Of a stretch of DNA of 64,000 bases, positions 7,724-16,542 are shown one piece after another. Position 1 is the stretch's first letter. Each line of letters opens with the position of its first letter. Under the pieces are notes generated by a model. That model made no database searches. It was not told where the DNA came from and saw only the letters and a list, made by a program, of their open reading frames with translations. Position numbers and translations under genes: made by a program. This DNA is from JAAYYM01 sp035271065 (GTDB taxonomy: Bacteria; Bacillota; Clostridia; Lachnospirales; Lachnospiraceae): the NCBI GenBank assembly GCA_035271065.1, contig DATESB010000121.1:4242-68241 (forward strand). The letters run 5' to 3'.

Positions 7724-8782
7724 TTACTCGGATTTTACTTCTTTCCACAACTGATTATAATAAGCATCCATTTCTTCGCCAAGGTAGGTGAAGGTGCTCA
7801 TGTTTTCATGCTGAGATAAATCAGGGAATGCGATTTCGCTGTTTTTGATATCCTCATCCTCAATTAATTCGCGTGCTGCATCGTTTGGTGTAGAATATGT
7901 AATGTAATCAAAATTCTTGAGTGCGATATCTGCACGGCACATATAATCTATGAATTTTTCTGCGTTTTCTTTATTCTTTGCATTCTTGGGAATAACCCAG
8001 GAATCAATCCATACATTACTGCCTTCTTCAGGAATGACATATTCCAAATCCGGATTCTCACGCTGTGTAAAGATGGCTTCTCCGGAATAAATGACACCGA
8101 TGGCAGCCTCTCCGCCAATCATTTTATCACGAACCTGATCAATGACATATGCCTGTGTTAACGGTTTTTGCTGAATCAACAGTTCTTTGGCTTCCTCTAA
8201 TTCAGCAGTATCGGTTGAATTAATGGAATGACCTGCATATACAAGTGCTACCATAAAAGCATCTCTTACGGAATCCTGCATCAAAATATTATCTTTATAC
8301 TGTTCATCCCAAAGAACACCCCAGCTTGTTACCGGTTCTGACACCATGGTTTTATTGTAGAGAATTCCGACGGTACCCCAGCAATAAGGAACAGAGTATT
8401 TGTTTTCCGGGTCGAACTGTTCGGACTGTGTCCAATATTGGTCGCCAATGTTGGCGCTGTTTGGAATGTTGTCATAATTGATTTCCTGAAGTAAATCGTT
8501 ATCAATCATTTTCTGAATCATATAATCCGAAGGACAGATGACATCGTATACAGAAGCACCGCTTTCTACCTTAGGATACATAATCTCATTTGTTTCAAAT
8601 TCATCGTATACAACTTCGATTCCGGTTTCTTCTTCAAACATGGTCAAAACATCGGGATCAATATATTCGCCCCAGTTATAGACAATGACCTGATTTTTAG
8701 GTTCGTCAGAAGAACTGCTACAGCCGCACAGTGTAAGTGCAGTTAGGGTGAAACATAATACAATACTTAAAAATTTTTTCAT
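7724..8782 (-). CDS. potD: Spermidine/putrescine ABC transporter substrate-binding lipoprotein
   Basis: The extracellular binding component of a polyamine importer, anchored as a lipoprotein. The 352-aa protein has a Lys-rich N-terminus, a hydrophobic stretch and a lipobox ending LCGC, followed by a Ser-rich linker. The mature part begins VIVYNWGEYIDPDVLTMFEEE, the usual PotD/PotF opening, and contains the conserved VPYCWGTVGILYNK and VIPEEGSNVWIDSWVIP. GGAGGAG precedes the ATG on the minus strand. It is the last gene of potABCD, 30 bases after potC. Substrate (spermidine or putrescine) cannot be separated by reading. Confidence 0.93.
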   Translation of the reverse strand: MKKFLSIVLCFTLTALTLCGCSSSSDEPKNQVIVYNWGEYIDPDVLTMFEEETGIEVVYDEFETNEIMYPKVESGASVYDVICPSDYMIQKMIDNDLLQEINYDNIPNSANIGDQYWTQSEQFDPENKYSVPYCWGTVGILYNKTMVSEPVTSWGVLWDEQYKDNILMQDSVRDAFMVALVYAGHSINSTDTAELEEAKELLIQQKPLTQAYVIDQVRDKMIGGEAAIGVIYSGEAIFTQRENPDLEYVIPEEGSNVWIDSWVIPKNAKNKENAEKFIDYMCRADIALKNFDYITYSTPNDAARELIEDEDIKNSEIAFPDLSQHENMSTFTYLGEEMDAYYNQLWKEVKSE

Positions 8783-8812
8783 TCATTTCTCCTCCATGTT
8801 ACATTATGATGA

Positions 8813-9592
8813 TTAATCTTTAATGGGTACAGGTTTTTTAGGCGACCTGTTCACCAAGAATAGCAGTGTTAATACGGATACAAACAGTAATGTTGATAAT
8901 GCATACATTTCCGGTTTGATTCCCTTTTTGACTTCGGTGTAGATTTTCGTTGATAATGTATCAAATCCGGGTCCTTTTGTAAAGTGAGTAATGATAAAAT
9001 CGTCTAAAGACATTGTAAACGATAACAAAAAGCCGGATAAAACACCTGGTAAGATATCGGGTAATATGACCTTATAGAAAGCGTAGATGTGAGAAGCGCC
9101 AAGGTCAAGCGCTGCCTCATAAGTACTTCGGTTGGTTTGCTTTAGCTTAGGCATTACGCTTAAAATAACATATGGTATGTTAAAGGTAATGTGTGCAAAC
9201 AAAACGGTAGAAAAACCAAACGTTGAACCAAGTGCAATAAACAATAGCATAAATGAAATACCGGTTACAATATCGGCATTTAACATGGGAATATTCGTAA
9301 CACCAAGATAAAATGTACGCCAGTTACGCTTCATGCCGTGAATGGCAATGGAAGCAATGGTACCGATGAGCGTAGCAATCAAAGCGGAGAGCAATGCAAT
9401 AATCAACGTTGTTGAAAGTGCATTCATAATCTGCTCATTTTGAAATAATTCCACATACCATTTAAAGGTAAATCCACCCCATTTAGCTCTGGTTTTGCTT
9501 TGATTAAAAGAGAGTACCATCAGCGTTACAATCGGAGCATAGAGCAGTATGAAAATCATGGCGATATATATCTTTTGTATAGTTGTTTTCAT
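8813..9592 (-). CDS. potC: Spermidine/putrescine ABC transporter permease PotC
   Basis: Inner-membrane permease of 259 aa with about six transmembrane segments. The binding-protein-dependent permease (EAA) loop reads YEAALDLGASHIYAFYKVILPDI, divided here around the conserved EAA-G spacing, and contacts the PotA ATPase. SFTMSLDDFIITHF is a typical PotC/YdcV segment. Its start codon overlaps the potB stop by one base (TAATG), indicating translational coupling. It forms the membrane pore with PotB. Confidence 0.93.
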   Translation of the reverse strand: MKTTIQKIYIAMIFILLYAPIVTLMVLSFNQSKTRAKWGGFTFKWYVELFQNEQIMNALSTTLIIALLSALIATLIGTIASIAIHGMKRNWRTFYLGVTNIPMLNADIVTGISFMLLFIALGSTFGFSTVLFAHITFNIPYVILSVMPKLKQTNRSTYEAALDLGASHIYAFYKVILPDILPGVLSGFLLSFTMSLDDFIITHFTKGPGFDTLSTKIYTEVKKGIKPEMYALSTLLFVSVLTLLFLVNRSPKKPVPIKD

Positions 9593-10410
9593 TAAGATAC
9601 GATACCTCCGTCTTTGTCATATTTGGTTGTGATAATCATGCTGATAACAATGAAAATCATCAATACAAGTGACAGACCACTGCCGGCATGCCAGTTGCTT
9701 CCCTGTTTGAATTCCTGTTCAATGACATTACCAATAAGTAATATTTTGCTTCCGCCCAGTAAATCGGAAATGACGAAAGTAGTGAGTGCAGGTACAAATA
9801 CCATGGTAATACCACTGATGACGCCGGGAAGACTGAGTGGGAAAATAATTTTGAAAAAGGTTTGAAAACCGTTTGCACCCAGATCTCTTGCGGCATTTAC
9901 AACATCTTTATCTATTTTGATTAAAACATTATAAATCGGTAATACCATAAAGGGCAGAAAATTATAGACCATACCAAGGATAATGGCATAGGGTGTGTTG
10001 ATAATATTAAGTGCCGGTAAATGTAAGAAACTTAAGATGCTATTAATAACACCTGTTTTTTCAAGCAAAGTCTGCCATGCCAGCGTACGGAGTAGAAAGT
10101 TCATCCACATCGGCAGAATAAAAATCAAAACAATAAAGCTGGATTGATTCACATTCAGATTATGCAAAATCATGGCAAGCGGATAGGCGAGCACCAAACA
10201 AATGATGGTACTAATCAAAGAAAGCAATAGTGAAAGCATCAATGCCTTTAAATTTTCAGGCGTTGCAATTGCTACAATATTTTCAAGGGTAAACACCCCT
10301 GTTTTACTGGTTAAACCATAATAAAACACCATACCCAGCGGAATGAGAATAAAGGCTATCATCCAGACAAGGTATGGTGTTGCAAGAAATCGTCTACTCT
10401 TCAACGCCAA
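9592..10410 (-). CDS. potB: Spermidine/putrescine ABC transporter permease PotB
   Basis: Inner-membrane permease of 272 aa. It shows a long hydrophobic N-terminal segment, about six membrane spans, the MWMNFLLRTLAWQTLL region typical of PotB, and an EAA loop around AARDLGANGFQTFFKIIFPL. Its start lies inside the 3' end of potA (17-base overlap) and its stop overlaps potC, so the three genes are translated as a coupled set. Confidence 0.93.
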   Translation of the reverse strand: MALKSRRFLATPYLVWMIAFILIPLGMVFYYGLTSKTGVFTLENIVAIATPENLKALMLSLLLSLISTIICLVLAYPLAMILHNLNVNQSSFIVLIFILPMWMNFLLRTLAWQTLLEKTGVINSILSFLHLPALNIINTPYAIILGMVYNFLPFMVLPIYNVLIKIDKDVVNAARDLGANGFQTFFKIIFPLSLPGVISGITMVFVPALTTFVISDLLGGSKILLIGNVIEQEFKQGSNWHAGSGLSLVLMIFIVISMIITTKYDKDGGIVS

Positions 10411-11467
10411 CCGCCTCCTCGTCTTCAGATTCAGGTTTATTCATGATTTGTATATCAAATGGGTCAACATGAAGACCTACTTTTGTACCAACCGGAAACA
10501 TATCTGTGCTGTGGACAAGCCATTCGTGATTATTGGCCATAACTTCCATTTCATAATGCACACCCTTAAAGATAAGGTGAGATACAACTCCCTGTATGGT
10601 TCCTTCTGAGGGTTTGACAAGGTCAATATCCTCCGGGCGTATTACAACGTCCACCGGTTTATTTGTACCAAAGCCGGTATCCACACATTCAAACTCTGTT
10701 CCGAGTATATTGACAAGTTTATCTCTTACCATAATAGAGCCTATGATGTTACTGTCGCCGATGAAATCTGCAACAAAAGCATTTTCAGGTTCATTATAAA
10801 TATCTTCGGGAGTGCCGATCTGCTGGATATAGCCCTGGTTCATGACAACAATGGTATCAGACATGGTCAGAGCTTCCTCCTGATCATGTGTTACATAAAT
10901 AAAGGTAATACCAAGTTCATTCTTAAGGCGGATTAATTCATATTGCATATCCTGGCGTAATTTTAAGTCAAGAGCACCAAGGGGTTCATCTAACAGAAGC
11001 ACCTTTGGTTCATTTACAATAGCACGTGCAATGGCAATACGCTGTTGTTGACCACCGCTTAATGAATCAGGCCTGCGATTTTCAAAGCCCTCAAGATTGA
11101 CAAGTTTTAGGGCATATTTAATTTTATCCTGAATGTATTTATCAGTTTTGTTTTTGATTTTAAGACCGAAAGCAATATTCTCGGCAATTGACATATGCGT
11201 AAACAGTGCATACTTTTGAAAGACCGTATTTACAGGTCTTTTGTTAGGTGGGAGGTTGCGAATATCTTCACCGTCAAAAATAACACTTCCCGCATCCGGT
11301 GTCTCAAAACCACCAATAATTCTAAGGGTAGTTGTTTTGCCACAGCCGCTTGGTCCGAGGAGTGTAATGAATTCGTTCTCGCGTATGTAGAGGTTAAGAT
11401 CATCAATGACCACATCACCGTCGAAAGACTTCGTGATGTTCTTAAGTTCTATTAATTTTCTGCTCAT
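10394..11467 (-). CDS. potA: Spermidine/putrescine ABC transporter ATPase PotA
   Basis: Drives polyamine import by ATP hydrolysis. The 357-aa protein has an N-terminal ABC domain with Walker A GPSGCGKTT, Q-loop FQKYALFTHMS, signature LSGGQQQRIAIARA, Walker B VLLLDEPLGALD and the H-loop YVTHDQEEAL. A C-terminal TOBE domain (VVIRPEDIDLVKPSEG onward) completes it. The ATG at 11467 fits the ABC fold start (IELKNITKSF). There is no ribosome binding site before it: the minus-strand sequence is TATAAT-CTTCCT-ATG, so the likely transcription start coincides with the start codon. First gene of potABCD. Confidence 0.96.
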   Translation of the reverse strand: MSRKLIELKNITKSFDGDVVIDDLNLYIRENEFITLLGPSGCGKTTTLRIIGGFETPDAGSVIFDGEDIRNLPPNKRPVNTVFQKYALFTHMSIAENIAFGLKIKNKTDKYIQDKIKYALKLVNLEGFENRRPDSLSGGQQQRIAIARAIVNEPKVLLLDEPLGALDLKLRQDMQYELIRLKNELGITFIYVTHDQEEALTMSDTIVVMNQGYIQQIGTPEDIYNEPENAFVADFIGDSNIIGSIMVRDKLVNILGTEFECVDTGFGTNKPVDVVIRPEDIDLVKPSEGTIQGVVSHLIFKGVHYEMEVMANNHEWLVHSTDMFPVGTKVGLHVDPFDIQIMNKPESEDEEAVGVEE

Positions 11468-11473
11468 AGGAAG

Positions 11474-11501
11474 ATTATATACTGAATGTACTAAAAGTCA
11501 A
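11474..11501 (-). promoter_or_regulatory. potABCD promoter, positioned for a leaderless mRNA
   Basis: On the minus strand TTGACT (11496-11501) is followed after 16 bases by a perfect TATAAT (11474-11479). Only six bases (CTTCCT) separate the -10 from the potA ATG, so the expected transcription start is at or next to the start codon, and no Shine-Dalgarno sequence is present. Confidence 0.65.
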
Positions 11502-11521
11502 TTGATTTTTACAAAATTCTA

Positions 11522-11550
11522 TTAACAAAAAGTTCTAACTATGGTACTAT
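11522..11550 (+). promoter_or_regulatory. Promoter of the lactonase gene
   Basis: TTAACA (11522-11527), 17 bases, TACTAT (11545-11550). Transcription would start near 11557, and CAGGAGG lies before the ATG at 11599. Confidence 0.65.
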
Positions 11551-11598
11551 TATTCATAGTAAACTCAGGCGAGACAGATACAGGAGGTTAAGTGATTT

Positions 11599-12663
11599 AT
11601 GAATGGTGACAAATATGTGGCTTACGTGGCGACTTATACACAGGGAAGCGATAAAGGGCTTCAGATATATGATGTAGATGTGAAAGAGGGAAGAATGGAG
11701 CCAAGAGAACAGGTGACGATTACCAATCCTTCTTACTTTACGATATCTCATAATCTGCGATATTTGTATTCTATTACAGATTTGGGAGTAGAGTCTTTTC
11801 TGATTTTAAAAGACGGAGGACTCAAATTAATTAATCAGGCGCTGATTAACGGAATGCGGGGATGCTATATTTCTACAGACTACACAGACCATTATTTATT
11901 TGTGGCAGGTTACCATGATGGTAAGATTACGGTTCTGCGTATTAATGAGGACGGTGGAGTTGGTGAGATTACGGATGAAGTGTTCCATAAGGGAATGGGA
12001 AGCATCTCAGAGCGCAATTTCAGACCTCATGTGAGTTGCGTGAAGATGACAAGAGATAATAAGTTTTTATGTGCGGCAGACCTTGGACTCGATCATGTGA
12101 AAATCTATAAGTTTGATGAAAAAAACGGTACCATTAAGTTGATTGATGTCATCAGATGTGAATTGGAATCGGCACCGAAATATATTAAGTTTAGAAAAGA
12201 CGGCAAATTTGCTTATATCATTTATGAACTGAAAAATTTCATTGAGGTGTATTCTTATGAAGTAGAGAATGATATGCCGGTATTTACAAAGATACAGACC
12301 ATATCGACTTTGAATGACTATCATGCAGGCGGCTCAGCAGCATGCGCAATGAAATTTTCAATCGATAATAAATACCTGTTCTGCTCTAATGCAGCGGATA
12401 ACAGTGTGGGGGCATTTACCATTAATGCAAAGACAGGAATGCTTTCAAAGATGTTTGTTTTACCTGTCAGCGGGGATTATCCGAAGGATATTGCGGTGTT
12501 CCCGGATACAAAGCATCTGGTGAGTCTGAATCATGAATCGGATACGGCAACGTTTTTTCATGTGGATTTGGATAAGAAGACCATTGTGATGAATGGAAGA
12601 GAACTAAAAGTCAATAAAGGAAATTGCATCGCAATCTTAAGAATACAAGAACAGACCAATTAA
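11599..12663 (+). CDS. Lactonase family beta-propeller protein (6-phosphogluconolactonase-like)
   Basis: A 354-aa protein of the YbhE/Pgl lactonase family, predicted seven-bladed beta-propeller. Motifs include the N-terminal YVATYTQGSDKGLQIYDVD, the RPHVSCVKMTRDNKFLCAADLGLD segment around the middle, and repeated blades ending in KYLFCSNAADNSVGAF and PKDIAVFPD. Enzymatically proven members hydrolyse 6-phosphogluconolactone in the pentose phosphate pathway; for this one the substrate is inferred. An AGGAGG site precedes the ATG. It is monocistronic, divergent from potABCD, and its last codons form part of a terminator stem shared with the end of aroC. Confidence 0.8.
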   Translation: MNGDKYVAYVATYTQGSDKGLQIYDVDVKEGRMEPREQVTITNPSYFTISHNLRYLYSITDLGVESFLILKDGGLKLINQALINGMRGCYISTDYTDHYLFVAGYHDGKITVLRINEDGGVGEITDEVFHKGMGSISERNFRPHVSCVKMTRDNKFLCAADLGLDHVKIYKFDEKNGTIKLIDVIRCELESAPKYIKFRKDGKFAYIIYELKNFIEVYSYEVENDMPVFTKIQTISTLNDYHAGGSAACAMKFSIDNKYLFCSNAADNSVGAFTINAKTGMLSKMFVLPVSGDYPKDIAVFPDTKHLVSLNHESDTATFFHVDLDKKTIVMNGRELKVNKGNCIAILRIQEQTN

Positions 12664-12680
12664 GGTCTGTTCTGTTTTTT
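12648..12680 (+). terminator. Intrinsic terminator inside the lactonase/aroC overlap
   Basis: AGAACAGACC (12648-12657) and GGTCTGTTCT (12664-12673) form a perfect 10-bp stem with loop AATTAA, followed by GTTTTTT. The left arm is lactonase coding sequence, the loop contains its stop codon, and the right arm lies in the 3' end of aroC on the other strand. The T-run makes it a plus-strand terminator. Confidence 0.85.
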
Positions 12681-13775
12681 GCTATAAAATTCAATCAAGG
12701 GATTCAGTTGTGCACTCGTGTTACAAAATAATAAGTCAACAAGTGTGATGGCTGCCATTGCTTCGATGACCGGCACGGCACGCGGAACGATGATAGGGTC
12801 ATGACGTCCTTTGATTGATACATCAATTTCCTCGCCTGATTGATTGATAGTCTGCTGTGTTTTGGAAATAGAAGGTGTTGGTTTTATGGCACAGCGAAAG
12901 AGGATTTCCGAACCGTCACTGATACCGCCAAGAATGCCACCGGCATGATTGGTGGTTTTTTTAACTTTGCCGTCTGCAATGATAAAGGCATCATTATTTG
13001 CAGAGCCGGTAGACTGTGCTGTTTGAATACCATCACCGATTTCAAAGGACTTTACAGCCCCGATTGACATAACAGCCTTAGCAAGATTTGCTTCCAGTTT
13101 ATCAAAGACAGGTTCACCGATTCCGGCAGGAAAACCGTTGATACGGCATTCAATCATGCCACCGGCAGAATCGCCATCCTTCATACAAGTGTCTAGAAAT
13201 TGCGCAGCTCTTTCGGCGGCTTCATTGTCAGGCATCCGCAGCGGATTTTTTGAAATATGGGATAAATCTATTTGATTCGGTTCAACAGAAATAGGACCAA
13301 TCGCAATGGCATAGGCTGTCACATCAACTGATAAAGCTTTCAAAATTTGTATTGCAACAGCACCGGCAGCCACACGACCAATGGTTTCGCGCCCGGAAGA
13401 ACGTCCGCCACCTCTGTAATCACGAAAACCATATTTTACATCATAAGTATAGTCAGCATGTCCGGGACGATAATAGGATGCTATTTCACTGTAATCACGG
13501 GATTGATGTGATTCATTTCGAACCAGCAAAGAGATAGGCGTTCCGGTTGTCTTTCCTTCAAACACCCCAGAGAGTATTTCCACCAAATCATCCTCCTTGC
13601 GTGGAGTTGTATAAGTACTTGTTCCCGGTTTTCTTTTGTTCAGATATTGTTGAATGTCCTTGGTACATAACGGCAGACCTGCAGGACAGCCGTCAATTAC
13701 AACGCCGATTGCTTCACCGTGAGATTCTCCCCAGGTTGTGATACAAAATTGTTTTCCGAAAGTGGAACCTGCCAT
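12660..13775 (-). CDS. aroC: Chorismate synthase
   Basis: Converts EPSP to chorismate using reduced FMN, the last common step of aromatic amino-acid synthesis. The 371-aa protein begins GKQFCITTWGESHGEAIGVVIDGCPAG, the standard opening (GESHG signature), and contains YRPGHADYTYDVKYG, the RGGGRSSGRETIGRVAAGA signature and SDGSEILFRCAIKPTPS. Length is normal. A GAGAGG site lies before the start. Its 3' end overlaps the lactonase gene by 4 bases tail to tail. A promoter whose -10 lies in a palindrome sits about 60 bases upstream; no other shikimate gene is adjacent. Confidence 0.97.
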   Translation of the reverse strand: MAGSTFGKQFCITTWGESHGEAIGVVIDGCPAGLPLCTKDIQQYLNKRKPGTSTYTTPRKEDDLVEILSGVFEGKTTGTPISLLVRNESHQSRDYSEIASYYRPGHADYTYDVKYGFRDYRGGGRSSGRETIGRVAAGAVAIQILKALSVDVTAYAIAIGPISVEPNQIDLSHISKNPLRMPDNEAAERAAQFLDTCMKDGDSAGGMIECRINGFPAGIGEPVFDKLEANLAKAVMSIGAVKSFEIGDGIQTAQSTGSANNDAFIIADGKVKKTTNHAGGILGGISDGSEILFRCAIKPTPSISKTQQTINQSGEEIDVSIKGRHDPIIVPRAVPVIEAMAAITLVDLLFCNTSAQLNPLIEFYSKKQNRP

Positions 13776-13828
13776 AGTTTTTACCTCTCTGTTTTGATAC
13801 TTCTATTACAATGTTAAATTGCATAATC

Positions 13829-13865
13829 TGAAACAAATTATACTTGTTTCATGTCATTTTGTAAA
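13829..13865 (-). promoter_or_regulatory. aroC promoter with overlapping palindromic operator
   Basis: On the minus strand TTTACA (13860-13865) is 17 bases from TATAAT (13837-13842). The -10 lies inside a perfect inverted repeat TGAAACAA-N7-TTGTTTCA (13829-13851), a natural place for repressor binding. The promoter is well supported; the identity of any regulator is unknown. Confidence 0.65.
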
Positions 13866-13915
13866 CATGACTTCGTGTGGGATGTGTCGTATAGTGTCGA
13901 TTTTTGCAAAAATAG

Positions 13916-13944
13916 GTGCATTTTATGGAATATGGTGATATAAT
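13916..13944 (+). promoter_or_regulatory. Promoter of the VanY-type gene (extended -10)
   Basis: TATAAT at 13939-13944 is preceded by TG at 13936-13937, an extended -10. The -35 (GTGCAT, 13916-13921) is weak. A leader of about 60 bases precedes the GTG at 14013. Confidence 0.5.
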
Positions 13945-14012
13945 TGTTATGTTAATCGAAATTTGGAAGTATCATACAACAAGTATTTGAACTTACGGAA
14001 GGAGTAATTTAG

Positions 14013-14993
14013 GTGAGTATTAGGGAACATCTGATACCTAAATTGATTCAACTGGGGAAAAAACATAAGTGGATGAAATATCCTGTACTAATTTTAGTGA
14101 CAGGCTTTTTTGCATGGCATTATCTGATGCAGCGTATCAGCCGGAATAAGTTTAGGCTTTCTGCTGTATTGTGTACTTTTGCTATCTTTTTTGCAAGTAA
14201 CAGTTTTATTTCTTCGATGGAGTATGACAATCATCAGACAGCAGATGTGAATAGTTTAGAAACAAGCGGAGAGACTATTGAGGATGAACTGCTATGGAAA
14301 GAATTGCCGGAGAACTTCAGCGCAGGAATTGATACCGATGTGGCAGAAAATGCAGTATTACTAAACAGTGATGAAGTTGCAATTTATGGTGAGAATGGTG
14401 AACCGATTGATGCGGCTTTTGAAGATGATTGGAAACTGATTTTGGTGAATAAGCAGAATATGGTGCCCGATGATTATACATTTGAACTTGGTACCATTCG
14501 CGGAAGTATTCAGGCAGATGTCAGAATTCTGAATGAATTAAATGATATGATTGACGGAGCAAAGAAGGATGGCATCACGCTTGTAGTATGTTCCGGTTGT
14601 CGGGATTATAGACGGCAGACAACTTTGTTTGATAAAAAGATTAAAAATTATATGTCAAACGGAATGTCTTATTTTGAAGCATACTCAATTGCGTCTCAGG
14701 CAGTCACTATTCCGGGAAAGAGCGAGCATCAGATTGGATTGGCACTTGATATAATCAGCAATACATATACCTCATTAAATGAGGGGTTTGCCGATACCGA
14801 TGCCGGAAAGTGGCTAAAAGCGCATAGTGCAGAGTATGGATTTATTCTGCGTTATCCATTAGGAAAAGAAAATATTACGGGAATTGAATTTGAACCGTGG
14901 CATTTCAGATATGTAGGTAAAACAGCAGCGCAGGCAATTACAGAACAGCAGATTACATTAGAAGAATATGTAGAGCAGATTGGATTAAAATAA
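14013..14993 (+). CDS. D-alanyl-D-alanine carboxypeptidase, M15B (VanY-type)
   Basis: Predicted zinc carboxypeptidase trimming D-Ala from peptidoglycan stem peptides. The 326-aa protein has two N-terminal hydrophobic segments (about 24-41 and 51-69), which suggests membrane anchoring, then a linker and a C-terminal M15B domain. The zinc-site motifs SEHQIGLALDI (SxHxxGxAxD) and EPWHFRYVG are intact, with SGCRDYRRQ upstream as the usual substrate-side motif. The start is GTG with GGAG eight bases upstream. Its stop is followed directly by the tgt ATG (TAAATG). No vancomycin-resistance genes are nearby, so a housekeeping cell-wall role is more likely. Confidence 0.87.
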   Translation: MSIREHLIPKLIQLGKKHKWMKYPVLILVTGFFAWHYLMQRISRNKFRLSAVLCTFAIFFASNSFISSMEYDNHQTADVNSLETSGETIEDELLWKELPENFSAGIDTDVAENAVLLNSDEVAIYGENGEPIDAAFEDDWKLILVNKQNMVPDDYTFELGTIRGSIQADVRILNELNDMIDGAKKDGITLVVCSGCRDYRRQTTLFDKKIKNYMSNGMSYFEAYSIASQAVTIPGKSEHQIGLALDIISNTYTSLNEGFADTDAGKWLKAHSAEYGFILRYPLGKENITGIEFEPWHFRYVGKTAAQAITEQQITLEEYVEQIGLK

Positions 14994-16130
14994 ATGTATC
15001 GAATCATTAAACAAGAGGGTAGGGCAAAACGTGGAGAACTTCAGACTGTACATGGGACAATTCAGACTCCTGTGTTTATGAATGTCGGAACTGTGGCGGC
15101 AATTAAGGGCGCAGTATCCACCGAAGACCTGCAGCAAATTAAAACACAAGTGGAGCTTTCCAATACTTATCACCTTCATGTAAGACCTGGTGATGAGATT
15201 ATTAAGAAATTGGGCGGGCTCCATAAATTTATGGTTTGGGATAAGCCGATCTTGACGGATTCCGGTGGATTTCAGGTTTTTTCATTAAGCGGTCTTCGCA
15301 AAATTAAAGAAGAAGGTGTTTATTTCAGTTCACATATTGACGGAAGAAAGATTTTTATGGGACCTGAAGAGAGCATGAGAATACAATCGAATTTGGCATC
15401 TACCATTGCAATGGCATTTGATGAATGTCCGAGTTCAAAGGCAGACCGAGTTTATGTACAGGCATCCGTTGACAGGACAACCAGGTGGTTGGAACGTTGC
15501 AAGACAGAACTGACACGGTTGAATACGCTGGAAGACACCATCAATCAAAATCAGATGTTGTTTGGGATTAATCAGGGAGCAATATTTGCGGATATTCGGA
15601 TTGAACATGCAAAGCGTATATTGGAGCTTGATTTGGATGGCTATGCACTTGGCGGATTGGCAGTCGGAGAGTCGCATGAAGAGATGTATTACATCTTAGA
15701 GGAGACAATACCGTATCTGCCACTTTCAAAACCAACCTATCTGATGGGTGTCGGGACTCCGGCAAATATTTTGGAAGGCGTAGAGCGCGGAGTTGATTTC
15801 TTTGATTGTGTATATCCAAGCAGAAACGGACGTCATGGGCATGTTTACACGAATTACGGAAAGTTGAATTTATTCAATGCACAGTATGAATTGGATGAGC
15901 GGCCAATTGAGGAAGGGTGTCAGTGCCCGACCTGCCAAAAGTATTCCAGAGCCTATATCAGACATCTTTTGAAAGCAAAAGAAATGCTTGGGATGCGACT
16001 TTGTGTCTTGCATAATTTATATTTTTATAATATGATGATGGAAGAAATACGAGGGGCGTTGGAAGAAGGCAGGTTTGCAGCATACAAAAAACAAAAGCTT
16101 TCTAACATGTTAAGTGTTGATAACAATTAA
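14994..16130 (+). CDS. tgt: tRNA-guanine transglycosylase
   Basis: Exchanges guanine-34 for preQ1 in tRNAs with GUN anticodons, the committed step to queuosine. The 378-aa length is typical. Motifs: TPVFMNVGTVAAIKG at the N-terminus, the catalytic-pocket DSGGFQVFSL, GGLAVGES, and a C-terminal zinc site in CQCPTCQKYSRAYIRHLL with the later conserved His in CVLHNLYF. The ATG follows the upstream stop codon without a gap and has no clear ribosome binding site, so it is probably translated by coupling. yajC follows, the common bacterial order. Confidence 0.97.
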   Translation: MYRIIKQEGRAKRGELQTVHGTIQTPVFMNVGTVAAIKGAVSTEDLQQIKTQVELSNTYHLHVRPGDEIIKKLGGLHKFMVWDKPILTDSGGFQVFSLSGLRKIKEEGVYFSSHIDGRKIFMGPEESMRIQSNLASTIAMAFDECPSSKADRVYVQASVDRTTRWLERCKTELTRLNTLEDTINQNQMLFGINQGAIFADIRIEHAKRILELDLDGYALGGLAVGESHEEMYYILEETIPYLPLSKPTYLMGVGTPANILEGVERGVDFFDCVYPSRNGRHGHVYTNYGKLNLFNAQYELDERPIEEGCQCPTCQKYSRAYIRHLLKAKEMLGMRLCVLHNLYFYNMMMEEIRGALEEGRFAAYKKQKLSNMLSVDNN

Positions 16131-16149
16131 AATAAACGGAGGAAATGAA

Positions 16150-16470
16150 ATGAACGCATTATTAACAGCAGCTACAGCAGCACCGGGAGGCGGAAGCAGC
16201 CTGATCGTAATTGTTCTTTACGTGGTAATCATCGGAGGGTTTTTCTATTTTGCAATGATTCGCCCACAGAAGAAGGAGCAGTCAAGAATGAATGCCCTGC
16301 TTTCATCACTGGAAGTTGGAGACTCTATATTGACAAACAGTGGTTTTTACGGAATTGTAATCGACATTACAGATGATACGGTTATTGTAGAATTCGGTAA
16401 TAACAAAAACTGCAGAATTCCGATGCAGAAGGCAGCAATTGCACAGGTTGAAAAGCCGGATGCCGAGTAG
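16150..16470 (+). CDS. yajC: Preprotein translocase accessory subunit YajC
   Basis: Small single-span membrane protein that associates with SecDF in protein export. The 106-aa product has a short Ala/Gly/Ser-rich N-terminus, one membrane span ending FFYFAMIRPQKKEQ (the family hallmark), and a cytoplasmic KOW-like part with LEVGDSILTNSGFYGIV. GGAGG at 16138-16142 selects the ATG at 16150. secD/secF are not downstream; the gene ends at a terminator before leuB. Confidence 0.93.
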   Translation: MNALLTAATAAPGGGSSLIVIVLYVVIIGGFFYFAMIRPQKKEQSRMNALLSSLEVGDSILTNSGFYGIVIDITDDTVIVEFGNNKNCRIPMQKAAIAQVEKPDAE

Positions 16471-16514
16471 AATCGAATACGGTACTTACAGTACAAACAA
16501 ATATTGAACAAATG

Positions 16515-16540
16515 AATACGTCCTTGTGGCGTATTTTTTT
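16515..16540 (+). terminator. Terminator after yajC
   Basis: AATACG (16515-16520) pairs with CGTATT (16530-16535), extended by CC/GG with a one-base bulge around a TTGT loop, and is followed by a T-run. It closes the VanY-tgt-yajC unit. Confidence 0.7.
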
Positions 16541-16542
16541 GT

